A DNA stretch of 64,000 bases from Roseobacter sp. (GTDB taxonomy: Bacteria; Pseudomonadota; Alphaproteobacteria; Rhodobacterales; Rhodobacteraceae), in contig JADFAE010000014.1 of the NCBI GenBank assembly GCA_015665415.1, forward strand, positions 62,001-126,000, given 5' to 3'. Shown here piece by piece: positions 25,529 through 34,265 of this stretch. Each line of letters starts with the position of its first letter. Position 1 is the first letter of the stretch. Below the pieces are notes generated by a model. The model was not told where the DNA came from and made no database searches. It saw only the letters and a list, made by a program, of their open reading frames with translations. A program made the position numbers and the translations under genes.

Positions 25529-27559
25529 ATGAACCACAAGCAGATCATCAACGACCCAAAGATCGGCAACAAGGCCGAAGCCTATGAGGCCTTTGACGAC
25601 ATCCCCACCAACCCCAACCTTAATCGTACCCTTGGCGATGTGATCAATGCCCGCTATGCCCGCCGGGACATGCTGCGCGGTATACTTGGGGTCTCTGCCA
25701 GTGCCAGCCTGTTTGGCAGTGCCGCCTTGATTGCGCCCAGCGCTACCAAAGCCGCCCCGCGCGCGCCAAGCCGCTACCGGTTTGATGAACTGACCCAAGG
25801 CAGTGACCAGACCCATCACATTGCCGATGGCTATGACGCCGACATCCTGTTGCGCTGGGGCGATCCGATCACTGCACAGGCGCCAGCGTTCGACGTGATG
25901 AACCAGACCCCCGCCGCCCAACTGCAGCAATTCGGTTACAACAACGACTATGTGGGCTTTACCCCGCTGGACCAGAGCACCACCCGGGGTCTGCTCTGCG
26001 TCAATCACGAATACACCAACGAGGAAGTCATGTTCCCCGGCCTTGGTCGCCAAGACAAACAGGATTTCAAGGGCATGACCAAAGCGCTGATCGATATCGA
26101 GATGGCGGCCCATGGCGGCACGGTGGTCGAGATCGCCCGCAATAGCTTGGGCAAATGGCACCTGGTCCGCTCCAGCGCCTATAACCGCCGCATCACGCCA
26201 TTGGAAACCGAGATGACCATCGACGGTCCCGCCGCGGGTCACTCCCGGATGCAGACCCATGCCGACCCCAGCGGCACAGCTGTCATCGGTACGCTCAACA
26301 ATTGTGCCGGCGGTATGACTCCTTGGGGCACCTGGCTGATGGCGGAAGAGAACTTTCACGGATATTTCTGGACCAACACCCGGGATTTTGACGGCAAGCC
26401 AGATCTGAGCACCCATGCCGATGCCATCAGCAAAAGGCGCTATAACCTGCCTTCCGGCTGGTATGCCTGGGGAAAATACCATGATCGCTTCAACATCGAC
26501 AAAGAACCCAATGAGCCCAACCGCTTTGGCTGGGTGGTTGAAGTCGACCCACGTGACCCCCAGTCCAAGCCCGTGAAACACACCGCCCTGGGCCGCTTTA
26601 GCCATGAGGGCTGCGAGACCACCCTGTCGCGCGATGGCAGGCTGGTGGTCTACATGGGCGATGACAACCGCTTTGACTATCAGTACAAATATGTCTCAAC
26701 CGGCAAGGTCGATGCCACGCCATCGGCAAACGCAAGCCTGCTCAGCGATGGTACGCTTTACGTGGCGCGCTTTGACGCCGATGGCACCGTGCAGTGGTTG
26801 CCGCTGGTGCATGGCACGGGCCCTCTCACGTCTGAGAACGGCTTTGCCAGCCAGGCAGAGGTACTGATCGACACCCGCCTGGCGGCCGATGCACTGGGGG
26901 CCACCCCCATGGACCGCCCCGAAGATGCGCAGCCACGCGGCGATGGCACCGCCTATATCATGCTCACCAACAATACCCGCCGCAAGCCAACCCAGGCCGA
27001 TGCCGCCAACCCGCGCTCCAAAAACACCTTTGGGCATATCATCGAGATCAAGGAAGCAGATGCAGATCACGCCGCGACCACTGGCACCTGGTCCATTCTG
27101 GTGAAATGCGGCGACCCTGCGATTGCTGAGATCGGCGCGCATTGGAACCCGGAAACCAGCGACAGTGGTTGGTTCGCCTCCCCCGACAATTGCGCCTTCG
27201 ACGCCGAGGGCCGTCTTTGGGTTGCCACCGATCAGGGGCGCAAATGGGACAAGACGGGCAAGTCAGACGGGCTCTATGCGCTGGAAACCGAAGGCGAGTT
27301 GCGGGGACACTCCAAGCTGTTCTTTCGCTGTCCCGTCGGCGGAGAGCTTTGTGGGCCCTGTTTCACCGAGGATGGCGAGACCCTGTTTCTCGCCGTGCAG
27401 CATCCCGGCACGGATGGCACCACATCCCTGAAAGGCTTTGCCCGCGCCTCCACCTTTGAAGACCCCGCCACGCGCTGGCCCGACTTTGACCCAGCGATGC
27501 CGCCCCGACCCTCGGTTGTTGTGGTCACCAAGCGCGGTGGCGGCAAGATCGCAACCTAA
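25529..27559 (+). CDS. phoX: PhoX-family alkaline phosphatase
   Basis: A 676-residue exported protein with a Tat-like signal (ARRDMLRGILG at about 44-54) and a PhoX/DUF839 beta-propeller. Recognisable are the GLLCVNHEYTNEEVMFPG stretch, GGMTPWGTWLMAEENFHGYF (ligands to the Ca/Fe centre), GRFSHEGCETTLS, and VVYMGDDNRFDY. The cysteine in GCETT fits the iron-liganding Cys reported for PhoX. PhoX hydrolyses organic phosphate esters in the periplasm and is common in marine bacteria. No convincing Pho box was seen in the 142 bases upstream. It follows the SoxT-like gene on the same strand but is probably transcribed separately. Confidence 0.92.
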   Translation: MNHKQIINDPKIGNKAEAYEAFDDIPTNPNLNRTLGDVINARYARRDMLRGILGVSASASLFGSAALIAPSATKAAPRAPSRYRFDELTQGSDQTHHIADGYDADILLRWGDPITAQAPAFDVMNQTPAAQLQQFGYNNDYVGFTPLDQSTTRGLLCVNHEYTNEEVMFPGLGRQDKQDFKGMTKALIDIEMAAHGGTVVEIARNSLGKWHLVRSSAYNRRITPLETEMTIDGPAAGHSRMQTHADPSGTAVIGTLNNCAGGMTPWGTWLMAEENFHGYFWTNTRDFDGKPDLSTHADAISKRRYNLPSGWYAWGKYHDRFNIDKEPNEPNRFGWVVEVDPRDPQSKPVKHTALGRFSHEGCETTLSRDGRLVVYMGDDNRFDYQYKYVSTGKVDATPSANASLLSDGTLYVARFDADGTVQWLPLVHGTGPLTSENGFASQAEVLIDTRLAADALGATPMDRPEDAQPRGDGTAYIMLTNNTRRKPTQADAANPRSKNTFGHIIEIKEADADHAATTGTWSILVKCGDPAIAEIGAHWNPETSDSGWFASPDNCAFDAEGRLWVATDQGRKWDKTGKSDGLYALETEGELRGHSKLFFRCPVGGELCGPCFTEDGETLFLAVQHPGTDGTTSLKGFARASTFEDPATRWPDFDPAMPPRPSVVVVTKRGGGKIAT

Positions 27560-27731
27560 GGTCAGCCCCCCTCGCCTGACTCCCTGTGGGACAGAGCTCT
27601 TGCAACCCGGAATTCGCAGAGCCTGGATCATGCGACGCGCCCTGTGTCGCTCTGGCCTACACAGCAATGTGAAGCCTGTTTGTCCCGGTACAGCGTAAGA
27701 ATAGCGCAACCCGTTCCAGCGGAGCCGCGCC

Positions 27732-28271
27732 ATGTTCTCAACTCTCCACCGCCAAGACATCTTGTCTCTGTGTCTCGCCACTCGGCGTCGGCTTGTCACT
27801 GCCGCGCTCCTCATCGGCTGCCTGCTCGGGCTTGCTCCCTGGACAGGTGCCCAGGCAGAGGGGCTGAACAAAAGGCCCGGTTGGGCGCTCCATACAACAC
27901 AGAAGCCTTATGACCAGTTGCTGCGCGATCTGATAGTCGCCGTAAAAGCCGAAGGCCTTTTCGTTGTCACCCAGGCAGGTCCCACCAAGGCCGCTGCGGC
28001 GCGTGGCATCACCATTCCCGGAAACCGAGTCATCGGCGTCTTCAAAAACGACCTGGCCGTGCAGGTGCTGGCGCTGTCGACGGCGGCGATGATCGAGGCA
28101 CCGATCCGGTTCTACGTGACAGAAAACAGCAATGGCAGCGCTACTCTCTCCTACAAGCTGCCAAGCCATGTCTTTATGCCCTATATCGACGAGGGGGGAG
28201 CCAGACTGTTGCAGATCGCGCACGCCTTGGATCGCCGGTTTGCCGCCATCGCAGAGGCGGCGCAGCGCTGA
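27732..28271 (+). CDS. DUF302 domain-containing exported protein
   Basis: A 179-residue protein with an N-terminal signal or anchor helix (about 20-40, ending GAQAEG) and a DUF302 domain (about 50-150). Typical pieces are YDQLLRDLIVAVKAEGLFVV and the RVIGVFKNDLAVQVL strand-helix. DUF302 proteins are small alpha/beta proteins of unknown function, often periplasmic. GGAG lies 9 bases before the ATG. It stands alone between phoX and the TPP enzyme gene. Confidence 0.85.
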   Translation: MFSTLHRQDILSLCLATRRRLVTAALLIGCLLGLAPWTGAQAEGLNKRPGWALHTTQKPYDQLLRDLIVAVKAEGLFVVTQAGPTKAAAARGITIPGNRVIGVFKNDLAVQVLALSTAAMIEAPIRFYVTENSNGSATLSYKLPSHVFMPYIDEGGARLLQIAHALDRRFAAIAEAAQR

Positions 28272-28422
28272 CTCTGGTCCATCTGCGGGCCATCTGTGGG
28301 CCACCGGCGATGGGCAATTTTCTTCCCATCCCCGCTCACCCCTGGTCACAGAGCCGTGATACGGCTTGCGCCAAGGCTCGCACTCCGCGATTTCTGGCCA
28401 TCAGAAACAGGGGATACCAAAA

Positions 28423-30042
28423 ATGAGCGAAAGCCTTCGCGCCGCCGATGTGCTGGCCAGACAACTATATGAGGTCGGCTGCCGCCATGCCTTTGGCATG
28501 CCAGGGGGCGAGGTGCTCACCCTGATGGATGCTCTGGTCCAGGCTGGCATCCAGTTTCATCTGGCCAAACATGAAAATGCCGCCGGATTCATCGGCGAAG
28601 GCGTATATCACGCCGATGGGGCGCCGGTCATTCTGCTCGCCACTCTGGGCCCTGGGGCCCTCAATGGTGTCAATGTGGTGGCCAATGCCCATCAGGATCG
28701 GGTACCGATGCTGGTGCTCACCGGCTGTGTCGATGCCGCCGAAGAACACAGCTACACCCATCAGGTTCTGGACCACCGTGCGGTCTTTGCCCCGATCACC
28801 AAGGCAAGCTTTCGCCTGAACGCAGAGGCCGCCGATCAGATCGCCGACAAGGCCGTGGCAATCGCAACAGAGCCGCGCAACGGGCCGGTGCATATTGACG
28901 TGCCGATCTCCACTGCAGAGACCCCCACCAGAGATCGCGGAAGCCGCCGCGCGCCAGCCAGAGCGACGCAACCAGATGATGCCACCCTGGCGCAGGCGCA
29001 TGACTGGCTGTCCCATGCAGCCCGCCCCCTGGCGATCATCGGGTTGGACGCCTTGCAGGAAGATGCCGCGCCCGAAATCCGCGCCTTCTTCGAGGCCCAT
29101 CAGATCCCCTTTGTCACCAGCTATAAGGCTAAGGGCATTCTGCCTGAGACCCATCCGCTGTGCCTTGGTGGTGCCGGCCTGTCACCGCTGGCAGACAAAC
29201 ACCTGTTGCCGCTGCTGCGCGATGCTGATCTGATCCTCGGACTTGGCTATGACCCGATCGAGATGCGCCCCGGTTGGCGCAACCTCTGGAATCCCAGTCA
29301 ACAGCGCATGATCGACATCACCCCGGTGTCCAATACCCACTACATGCACCAGGCCAGCATGGCCCTCACCTGTGCGCTGAAACCCACCCTGGCTGCGCTC
29401 ACGAAACGCGATGCCGCTACCAGCTCCGAGATCTGGCCCTGCAACAGCCCGGCACGGGTTCGGGCCGCGCTACAGGCCGCCTTTCCCACCGATGACGACT
29501 GGGGCCCGGCCGGGGTGATTGCTGAATGCCGCGCCACCCTGCCCGCCAATACATTGGCCACCGCCGATAGCGGTGCCCATCGCATCCTGCTCAGCCAGAT
29601 GTGGACCTGTCATGAGCCCCGCGCGCTGATCCAATCCTCCGCGCTCTGCACCATGGGCTGCGCCCTGCCCATGGCCATTGGCCGCAAATTGGCCCAGCCA
29701 GAGCGCCCCGTTGTCAGCTTTTCCGGCGACGCAGGCTTTCTGATGACCGCCGGAGAGCTCTCCACCGCCGCCGAGATGGGACTGGCCCCGATCTTTGTGG
29801 TCTTTGCCGATGCCAGCCTCGCCCTCATCGAACTCAAGCAGCGTCAACGCCAGATGGTCAACACCGGTGTCGATTTCAAACGGCATGACTTTGCCGCCTT
29901 GGGCCGCGCCTTTGGTGGCAATGGTGCGACGGTACGTAATCGCGCCGAGTTGCGCGCCGCCCTCGAACAGGCCTTGGCCTCGGATCGTTTCACTGTCATC
30001 TCAGCCGAGATTGCTCCCGGAGGATATGATGGCCGCATCTGA
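28423..30042 (+). CDS. Acetolactate-synthase-like thiamine pyrophosphate enzyme
   Basis: A 539-residue TPP-dependent enzyme with the three usual domains. The N-terminal pyrimidine-binding domain has the activating glutamate in KHENAAGFIGEG. The central domain spans about 195-320. The C-terminal pyrophosphate-binding domain has the metal motif SGDAGFLMTAGELSTAAEMG, in which the usual GDG is GDA. It is shorter than typical acetolactate synthase or oxalyl-CoA decarboxylase, so the reaction is left open: a 2-oxoacid decarboxylase/carboligase or an acyl-CoA lyase are both possible. The start at 28423 follows AGGGG. The gene overlaps the CoA-transferase gene by 14 bases, which suggests the product or substrate is a CoA thioester. 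Confidence 0.85.
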   Translation: MSESLRAADVLARQLYEVGCRHAFGMPGGEVLTLMDALVQAGIQFHLAKHENAAGFIGEGVYHADGAPVILLATLGPGALNGVNVVANAHQDRVPMLVLTGCVDAAEEHSYTHQVLDHRAVFAPITKASFRLNAEAADQIADKAVAIATEPRNGPVHIDVPISTAETPTRDRGSRRAPARATQPDDATLAQAHDWLSHAARPLAIIGLDALQEDAAPEIRAFFEAHQIPFVTSYKAKGILPETHPLCLGGAGLSPLADKHLLPLLRDADLILGLGYDPIEMRPGWRNLWNPSQQRMIDITPVSNTHYMHQASMALTCALKPTLAALTKRDAATSSEIWPCNSPARVRAALQAAFPTDDDWGPAGVIAECRATLPANTLATADSGAHRILLSQMWTCHEPRALIQSSALCTMGCALPMAIGRKLAQPERPVVSFSGDAGFLMTAGELSTAAEMGLAPIFVVFADASLALIELKQRQRQMVNTGVDFKRHDFAALGRAFGGNGATVRNRAELRAALEQALASDRFTVISAEIAPGGYDGRI

Positions 30043-31270
30043 CGACATGCCCAAAACACAGCCCAAAGGTTGGACCCCTGCCGACAGCCTGGGCCACGGT
30101 GCGCTCAAAGGCATCAAGGTCCTGGACCTGTCGCGCATTCTGGCCGGGCCCACCTGCACCCAGCTTCTGGGCGATCTCGGTGCCCATGTGCTGAAAGTGG
30201 AAAACCCCAAGACCGGCGGCGACGACACCCGCCAATGGGGCCCTCCCTATGTGAGTGACGCCGATGGCAACCGCTCTGATCTGTCGGCCTATTTCATGGC
30301 CGCCAACCGCAACAAACGCTCCATCGCCTTGGATATCGCCACAATGGAAGGCCAGGACATCATCCGACGCCTCGCCGCAGAGGCGGACATTCTGGTGGAA
30401 AATTTCAAACCCGGCGGTCTGGCCAAATACGGGCTGGACTATGCCAGCCTGCGCGCAGACTTTCCGCAGCTGATCTATTGCTCGATCTCCGGCTATGGTC
30501 AGACCGGCCCCAACAGCTCCAAACCCGGCTATGATCTGATGGCCCAGGGCTATGGCGGCATCATGTCCCTGACCGGCGACCCCGAGGGCCAGCCGGTGAA
30601 AGCGGGCGTTGGCATCGCCGATGTGATGTGCGGCATGTATGCCACCATCGGCATTCTCGCCGCCCTGCATCACAAAGAGAAAACCCGCGAGGGGCAGCAG
30701 ATCGATCTGGCCCTGGTCGATGCCCAGGTGGCCTGGCTGATCAACGAAGGCGTGGCCTATCTCAACACTGGCCAAAACCCAACGCGGCGCGGCAATGAAC
30801 ACCCCAGCATTGTTCCCTATGGCCTCTATGAGACCTCGGACGCCCATGTGATCCTGGCGGTGGGCAATGACAGCCAGTTCCGCCGCTTCATGGAGTTTCT
30901 CAGTCTTGAGGGATTGGCTGAGGATCCCCGTTTTGCCAGCAATCCCGCCCGTTTGCAGTTCCGCGACGCCCTCAACGACATCCTGATCCCGGCGCTCAAA
31001 CGCTTTACCATGGATGAGGTCATTGCCGGGATGGAGACCCGCAAGGTCCCGGCCGGCCCGGTGCAGACCCTGGATCGTGTCTTTGCCTCCGATCAGGTAG
31101 CGGCGCGCGAGATGGCCATCGAGATGCAGTCCTCTGCGGGCCCGGTGCAGCTGCTGGGAAACCCGCTGAATTTCTCGCGCACCCCGGTTACCTACCGGAT
31201 GGCCCCGCCGCAATGTGGCAGCGATACCCAGGAGATTCTCTCCTCGGACACCCCCTTCGCAGAACGTTGA
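30029..31270 (+). CDS. Class III CoA-transferase (CaiB/BaiF family)
   Basis: A 413-residue family III CoA-transferase, which moves CoA between acids with a catalytic aspartate. Family features are LKGIKVLDLSRILAGPTCTQ at the start, LGDLGAHVLKVENP, AANRNKRSIALDI, ILVENFKPGGLAKYGLDY, the SGYGQTGP motif, and GYDLMAQGYGG. The likely catalytic Asp is in the LALVDAQVAWL stretch after the GQQIDL motif. The ATG at 30029 has GGAGG 5 bases away and lies inside the TPP enzyme gene, so translation is probably coupled; an ATG directly before it (30026) is too close to the GGAGG. The acid substrate is unknown. Confidence 0.92.
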   Translation: MAASDDMPKTQPKGWTPADSLGHGALKGIKVLDLSRILAGPTCTQLLGDLGAHVLKVENPKTGGDDTRQWGPPYVSDADGNRSDLSAYFMAANRNKRSIALDIATMEGQDIIRRLAAEADILVENFKPGGLAKYGLDYASLRADFPQLIYCSISGYGQTGPNSSKPGYDLMAQGYGGIMSLTGDPEGQPVKAGVGIADVMCGMYATIGILAALHHKEKTREGQQIDLALVDAQVAWLINEGVAYLNTGQNPTRRGNEHPSIVPYGLYETSDAHVILAVGNDSQFRRFMEFLSLEGLAEDPRFASNPARLQFRDALNDILIPALKRFTMDEVIAGMETRKVPAGPVQTLDRVFASDQVAAREMAIEMQSSAGPVQLLGNPLNFSRTPVTYRMAPPQCGSDTQEILSSDTPFAER

Positions 31271-31323
31271 GACCTGCAGGGCAACCACAGCTCCGCTGCG
31301 GCTGACCCTGAATGTTACAAATT

Positions 31324-31360
31324 TCGGCAAGCCCTCGCCCATCCGGCGGGGGTTTGCCGA
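31324..31360 (+). terminator. Hairpin downstream of the CoA-transferase gene
   Basis: A 16-bp imperfect stem (TCGGCAAGCCCTCGCC pairing with 31345-31360 through 14 standard and 2 G-U pairs, 5-base loop) lies 54 bases after the CoA-transferase stop and is followed by TTCTGAGCCTCTT, a weak T tract. Probable terminator. Confidence 0.6.
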
Positions 31361-31548
31361 TTCTGAGCCTCTTCACGTTACAGAGACGCGGAAAATCGCC
31401 TGATAAATCAGGGCAATTCGGCAAGATCCCCCACTTTTCACACACGCGGCTTCACCAAACCGCGAGCCCTGTCGCGCGGCCTCTCCACCTCGTTTACGCT
31501 CGGCTCAACCACAGTAATCCCGGACAACAGGCAGAGATTGGACCCTCA

Positions 31549-32913
31549 ATGACGCAAGATATCTTTGGACAAGAGACCAGCCTGCGCTGCGCCCAAACCC
31601 AGAAAAGCTGGGACAGCACCCAGGTGGGGGTTCTTGCCCATGCCGCTGTGACCGCTGATCATCTTGGTGCCGTGCTGAGTGCCGCGCCTGATTTCGCCCT
31701 CGCCCAGGCGATCAAGGGGATCTCTGTGCTGATGCTGGGGCGCTCGGAACTCTTGCCCATGGCGCAGGATGCGCTCAGGGCCGCCAAGCTGGGGTATGAG
31801 GCCGCGCTGCCGCGCGAACGCCTGTATGTCGACGCGCTGGAAGCCTGGCTGGGGGGACGTCCCTCTGTTTCCATCGCATTGATGGAACAGGTGCTGACCT
31901 CCTCCCCAGAGGATTCTCTGGCGATGAAGCTCAGCCATGGCATCCGCTTTATCCTGGGTGACCCCAAAGGCATGCGCGCTTCAATCGAAAGGGTGATGCC
32001 CGCTTATGCGCCCGATCATCCGGGCCGGGGCTATCTTTTGGGCTGTCATTCCTTTGCGCTGGAAGAAACCGGTGCCTACGAGAAGGCCGAAATAACCGGT
32101 CGTCAGGCGCTGTGGATGGCCCCCGATGATGCCTGGGGGCTGCACGCGGTGGCCCATGTCCACGAAATGACCGGCAATGCCGCCACCGGCCTGGACTGGC
32201 TGACAGGGCGCGAAGAGGCCTGGGCCCATTGCAACAACTTCCGCTACCACGTCTGGTGGCACAAGGCGCTGATGCATCTCGATCTGGGCCAAAGCGATCT
32301 CGCGCTGATGCTCTATGACACCGAAGTACGCAAAGACAAGACCGACGACTACCGCGACATTTCCAACGCCACCTCGCTGTTGATGCGCATGGAGCTGGAA
32401 GGGGTCCCCGTGGGCAACCGCTGGGAAGAGCTGTCGGAACTTTGCGCCAACCGCACCGAAGACGGCAGCCTGATTTTTGCCGATCTGCATTATCTCTTGG
32501 CCCTAGCAGGCCACAACCGCGAAGCTGAGACCCGGCGCATGGTTGCCCGTATCCACGCCGATGCCAAGATGCGCAAAACAGAGGCCCAGGAGCGCATGGC
32601 CAGCCCCGGCTGCGCCGCCGCCAACGGGCTCGAAGCCTTTGGCGAGGGCAACTATGCCCAGGCCTTTGGTGATCTGTTGAGGGCCCGGGGATCGATGCAG
32701 CTGGCGGGTGGCAGCCACGCCCAGCGCGACGTCTTTGAACGCATGACCATCGATGCCGGGTTGCGCTCCGGGGATTTCGATGCGGTAGAGGCCATTCTGG
32801 ATGATCGCCGGGCCAAACGCGCAGGCAGCGAGGACAACTATGCCCTGGCGCGTCGGCAACTAATCGCCAGCGGTCGAGATGGGCTTGACGCCCAAAGCAT
32901 GCCGGCAGAATAA
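31549..32913 (+). CDS. TTC38-like tetratricopeptide-repeat protein
   Basis: A 454-residue, all-helical cytoplasmic protein with TPR-like repeats, resembling the TTC38 family found in eukaryotes and many alphaproteobacteria. Recognisable segments are FALAQAIKGISVLMLGR, PDDAWGLHAVAHVHEMTG, and the well-conserved NNFRYHVWWHKALMHLDLG. The function of bacterial members is not established. The start at 31549 was chosen because homologous-looking sequence begins there; the 79 residues of open frame before it run over the terminator at 31324. The ribosome binding site is weak. It precedes the opg genes by 71 bases on the same strand. Confidence 0.85.
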   Translation: MTQDIFGQETSLRCAQTQKSWDSTQVGVLAHAAVTADHLGAVLSAAPDFALAQAIKGISVLMLGRSELLPMAQDALRAAKLGYEAALPRERLYVDALEAWLGGRPSVSIALMEQVLTSSPEDSLAMKLSHGIRFILGDPKGMRASIERVMPAYAPDHPGRGYLLGCHSFALEETGAYEKAEITGRQALWMAPDDAWGLHAVAHVHEMTGNAATGLDWLTGREEAWAHCNNFRYHVWWHKALMHLDLGQSDLALMLYDTEVRKDKTDDYRDISNATSLLMRMELEGVPVGNRWEELSELCANRTEDGSLIFADLHYLLALAGHNREAETRRMVARIHADAKMRKTEAQERMASPGCAAANGLEAFGEGNYAQAFGDLLRARGSMQLAGGSHAQRDVFERMTIDAGLRSGDFDAVEAILDDRRAKRAGSEDNYALARRQLIASGRDGLDAQSMPAE

Positions 32914-32984
32914 GCGGCCAAGATTTCAGCCGTTCGGCCACCGTAAAACACCAGTTAATTCAAACGCGTAAGGACAGACCACCC

Positions 32985-34265
32985 ATGGCGGAAATTTCGC
33001 CCTTTCCAGCACAAAACAAAGATCCGGGGCCTGCGGCCAATCGGACGGTTTCTCCTGCTCCCCCCACTTCCGGCACTGCTTCGGCGGGTCGCATCCGCGA
33101 CCCGCGGCTCGATTTCTATCGCGGCATCGCCATGTTCATCATTCTGGTGGCGCATATTCCCGGCAATCGCTGGACCGGCTGGATTCCGGCGCGCTTTGGC
33201 TTTTCAGACGCCACCGAGATCTTTGTCTTCTGCTCTGGCATGGCCTCGGCGATTGCGTTTGGCGGCTCCTTTGCCAAGCAAGGCTGGGGACTGGGGACAG
33301 CGCGGGTGCTGTTTCGCTGCTGGCAGGTGTTTTGGGCCCATATCGGGTTGTTCTTCTTTGTGGCCATGTCCATGGCAGCGCTCGACACCTATGGTGCCTT
33401 TGACAAGACCTATATCAACACGTTGAACCTGCAGCATTTCTTCAACAATCCGGCGCCGCAGCTGGTGGGGCTTTTCACCCTCACCTATGTGCCCAACTAC
33501 TTTGACATCCTGCCGATGTATCTGGTGGTGCTGGCGCTGATGCCGCTGATGATGGGGCTGGAGCGGGTTGGCCTGTGGTCCGTTGCCCTTGCCTCTGTGC
33601 TGATCTGGCTCGCCGCCAATCCCTATCTGATCGGGTTTGGCCCCGATGGGGCCTCGCTCCCGGCAGAGCCCTGGTCTGCGCGCGAGTGGTTCTTTAACCC
33701 CTTTGGCTGGCAATTGCTGTTTTTCACCGGCTTTGCCTTCATGAAAGGATGGCTGCCAAAACCTCCGGTCTCGGCCCTGCTGGGCCTTGCCGCTGCCGCC
33801 TTTCTGGTTCTTTCCGCGCCCTTTGGCTCCTGGAAGGTCTTCCTTTGGGTGGATGCAGCCAATGGCGATCTCGGCGATCTGATCCGCCCCCGGTGGAAGA
33901 CCACGGCGCAATGGCGCGAAAAGACCGATTTCGGCCTGTTGCGCTATGCCCATTTCCTGTCGCTGGCTTATCTTGGCTGGCTGGTTGCTGGTCAAGGCGG
34001 CAAGCGCCTCATGGCCTCCGGGCACTCGCTTGGGGCCCGGATCTGGGCGCGCCTGCTCATGATCATCACCAAGGTCGGCCAGCAAAGCCTGGCGGTCTTT
34101 GTCTTTTCCATGGCCCTGGCCCGGCTCATCGGCTTTGCCCTGGATCAGACAGAACGCGGCATCCTGATTACCGCGCTGGCCAATCTCGTCGGCTTTGGCC
34201 TGATCATCACCTGCGCCTATGCCGCCGGGTGGTTCAAATCGCAACCCTGGAGGGCCAAGCGATGA
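32985..34265 (+). CDS. opgC: OpgC-domain membrane protein
   Basis: A 426-residue membrane protein of the OpgC family (acyltransferase-like fold, about ten transmembrane segments). It opens, after a Pro/Ala-rich N-terminus, with DPRLDFYRGIAMFIILVAHI, the family signature, followed by ATEIFVFCSGMASAIAFGG. OpgC attaches succinyl groups to osmoregulated periplasmic glucans, giving them negative charge. Its last four bases (ATGA) overlap the start of opgG, and opgH follows with another ATGA overlap, so opgCGH is clearly one operon. Confidence 0.92.
   Translation: MAEISPFPAQNKDPGPAANRTVSPAPPTSGTASAGRIRDPRLDFYRGIAMFIILVAHIPGNRWTGWIPARFGFSDATEIFVFCSGMASAIAFGGSFAKQGWGLGTARVLFRCWQVFWAHIGLFFFVAMSMAALDTYGAFDKTYINTLNLQHFFNNPAPQLVGLFTLTYVPNYFDILPMYLVVLALMPLMMGLERVGLWSVALASVLIWLAANPYLIGFGPDGASLPAEPWSAREWFFNPFGWQLLFFTGFAFMKGWLPKPPVSALLGLAAAAFLVLSAPFGSWKVFLWVDAANGDLGDLIRPRWKTTAQWREKTDFGLLRYAHFLSLAYLGWLVAGQGGKRLMASGHSLGARIWARLLMIITKVGQQSLAVFVFSMALARLIGFALDQTERGILITALANLVGFGLIITCAYAAGWFKSQPWRAKR

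Noticed and set aside
33749-34261. Long in-frame extension upstream of opgG
   Set aside because: It lies wholly within opgC in another frame, and the opgG signal peptide begins at 34262.
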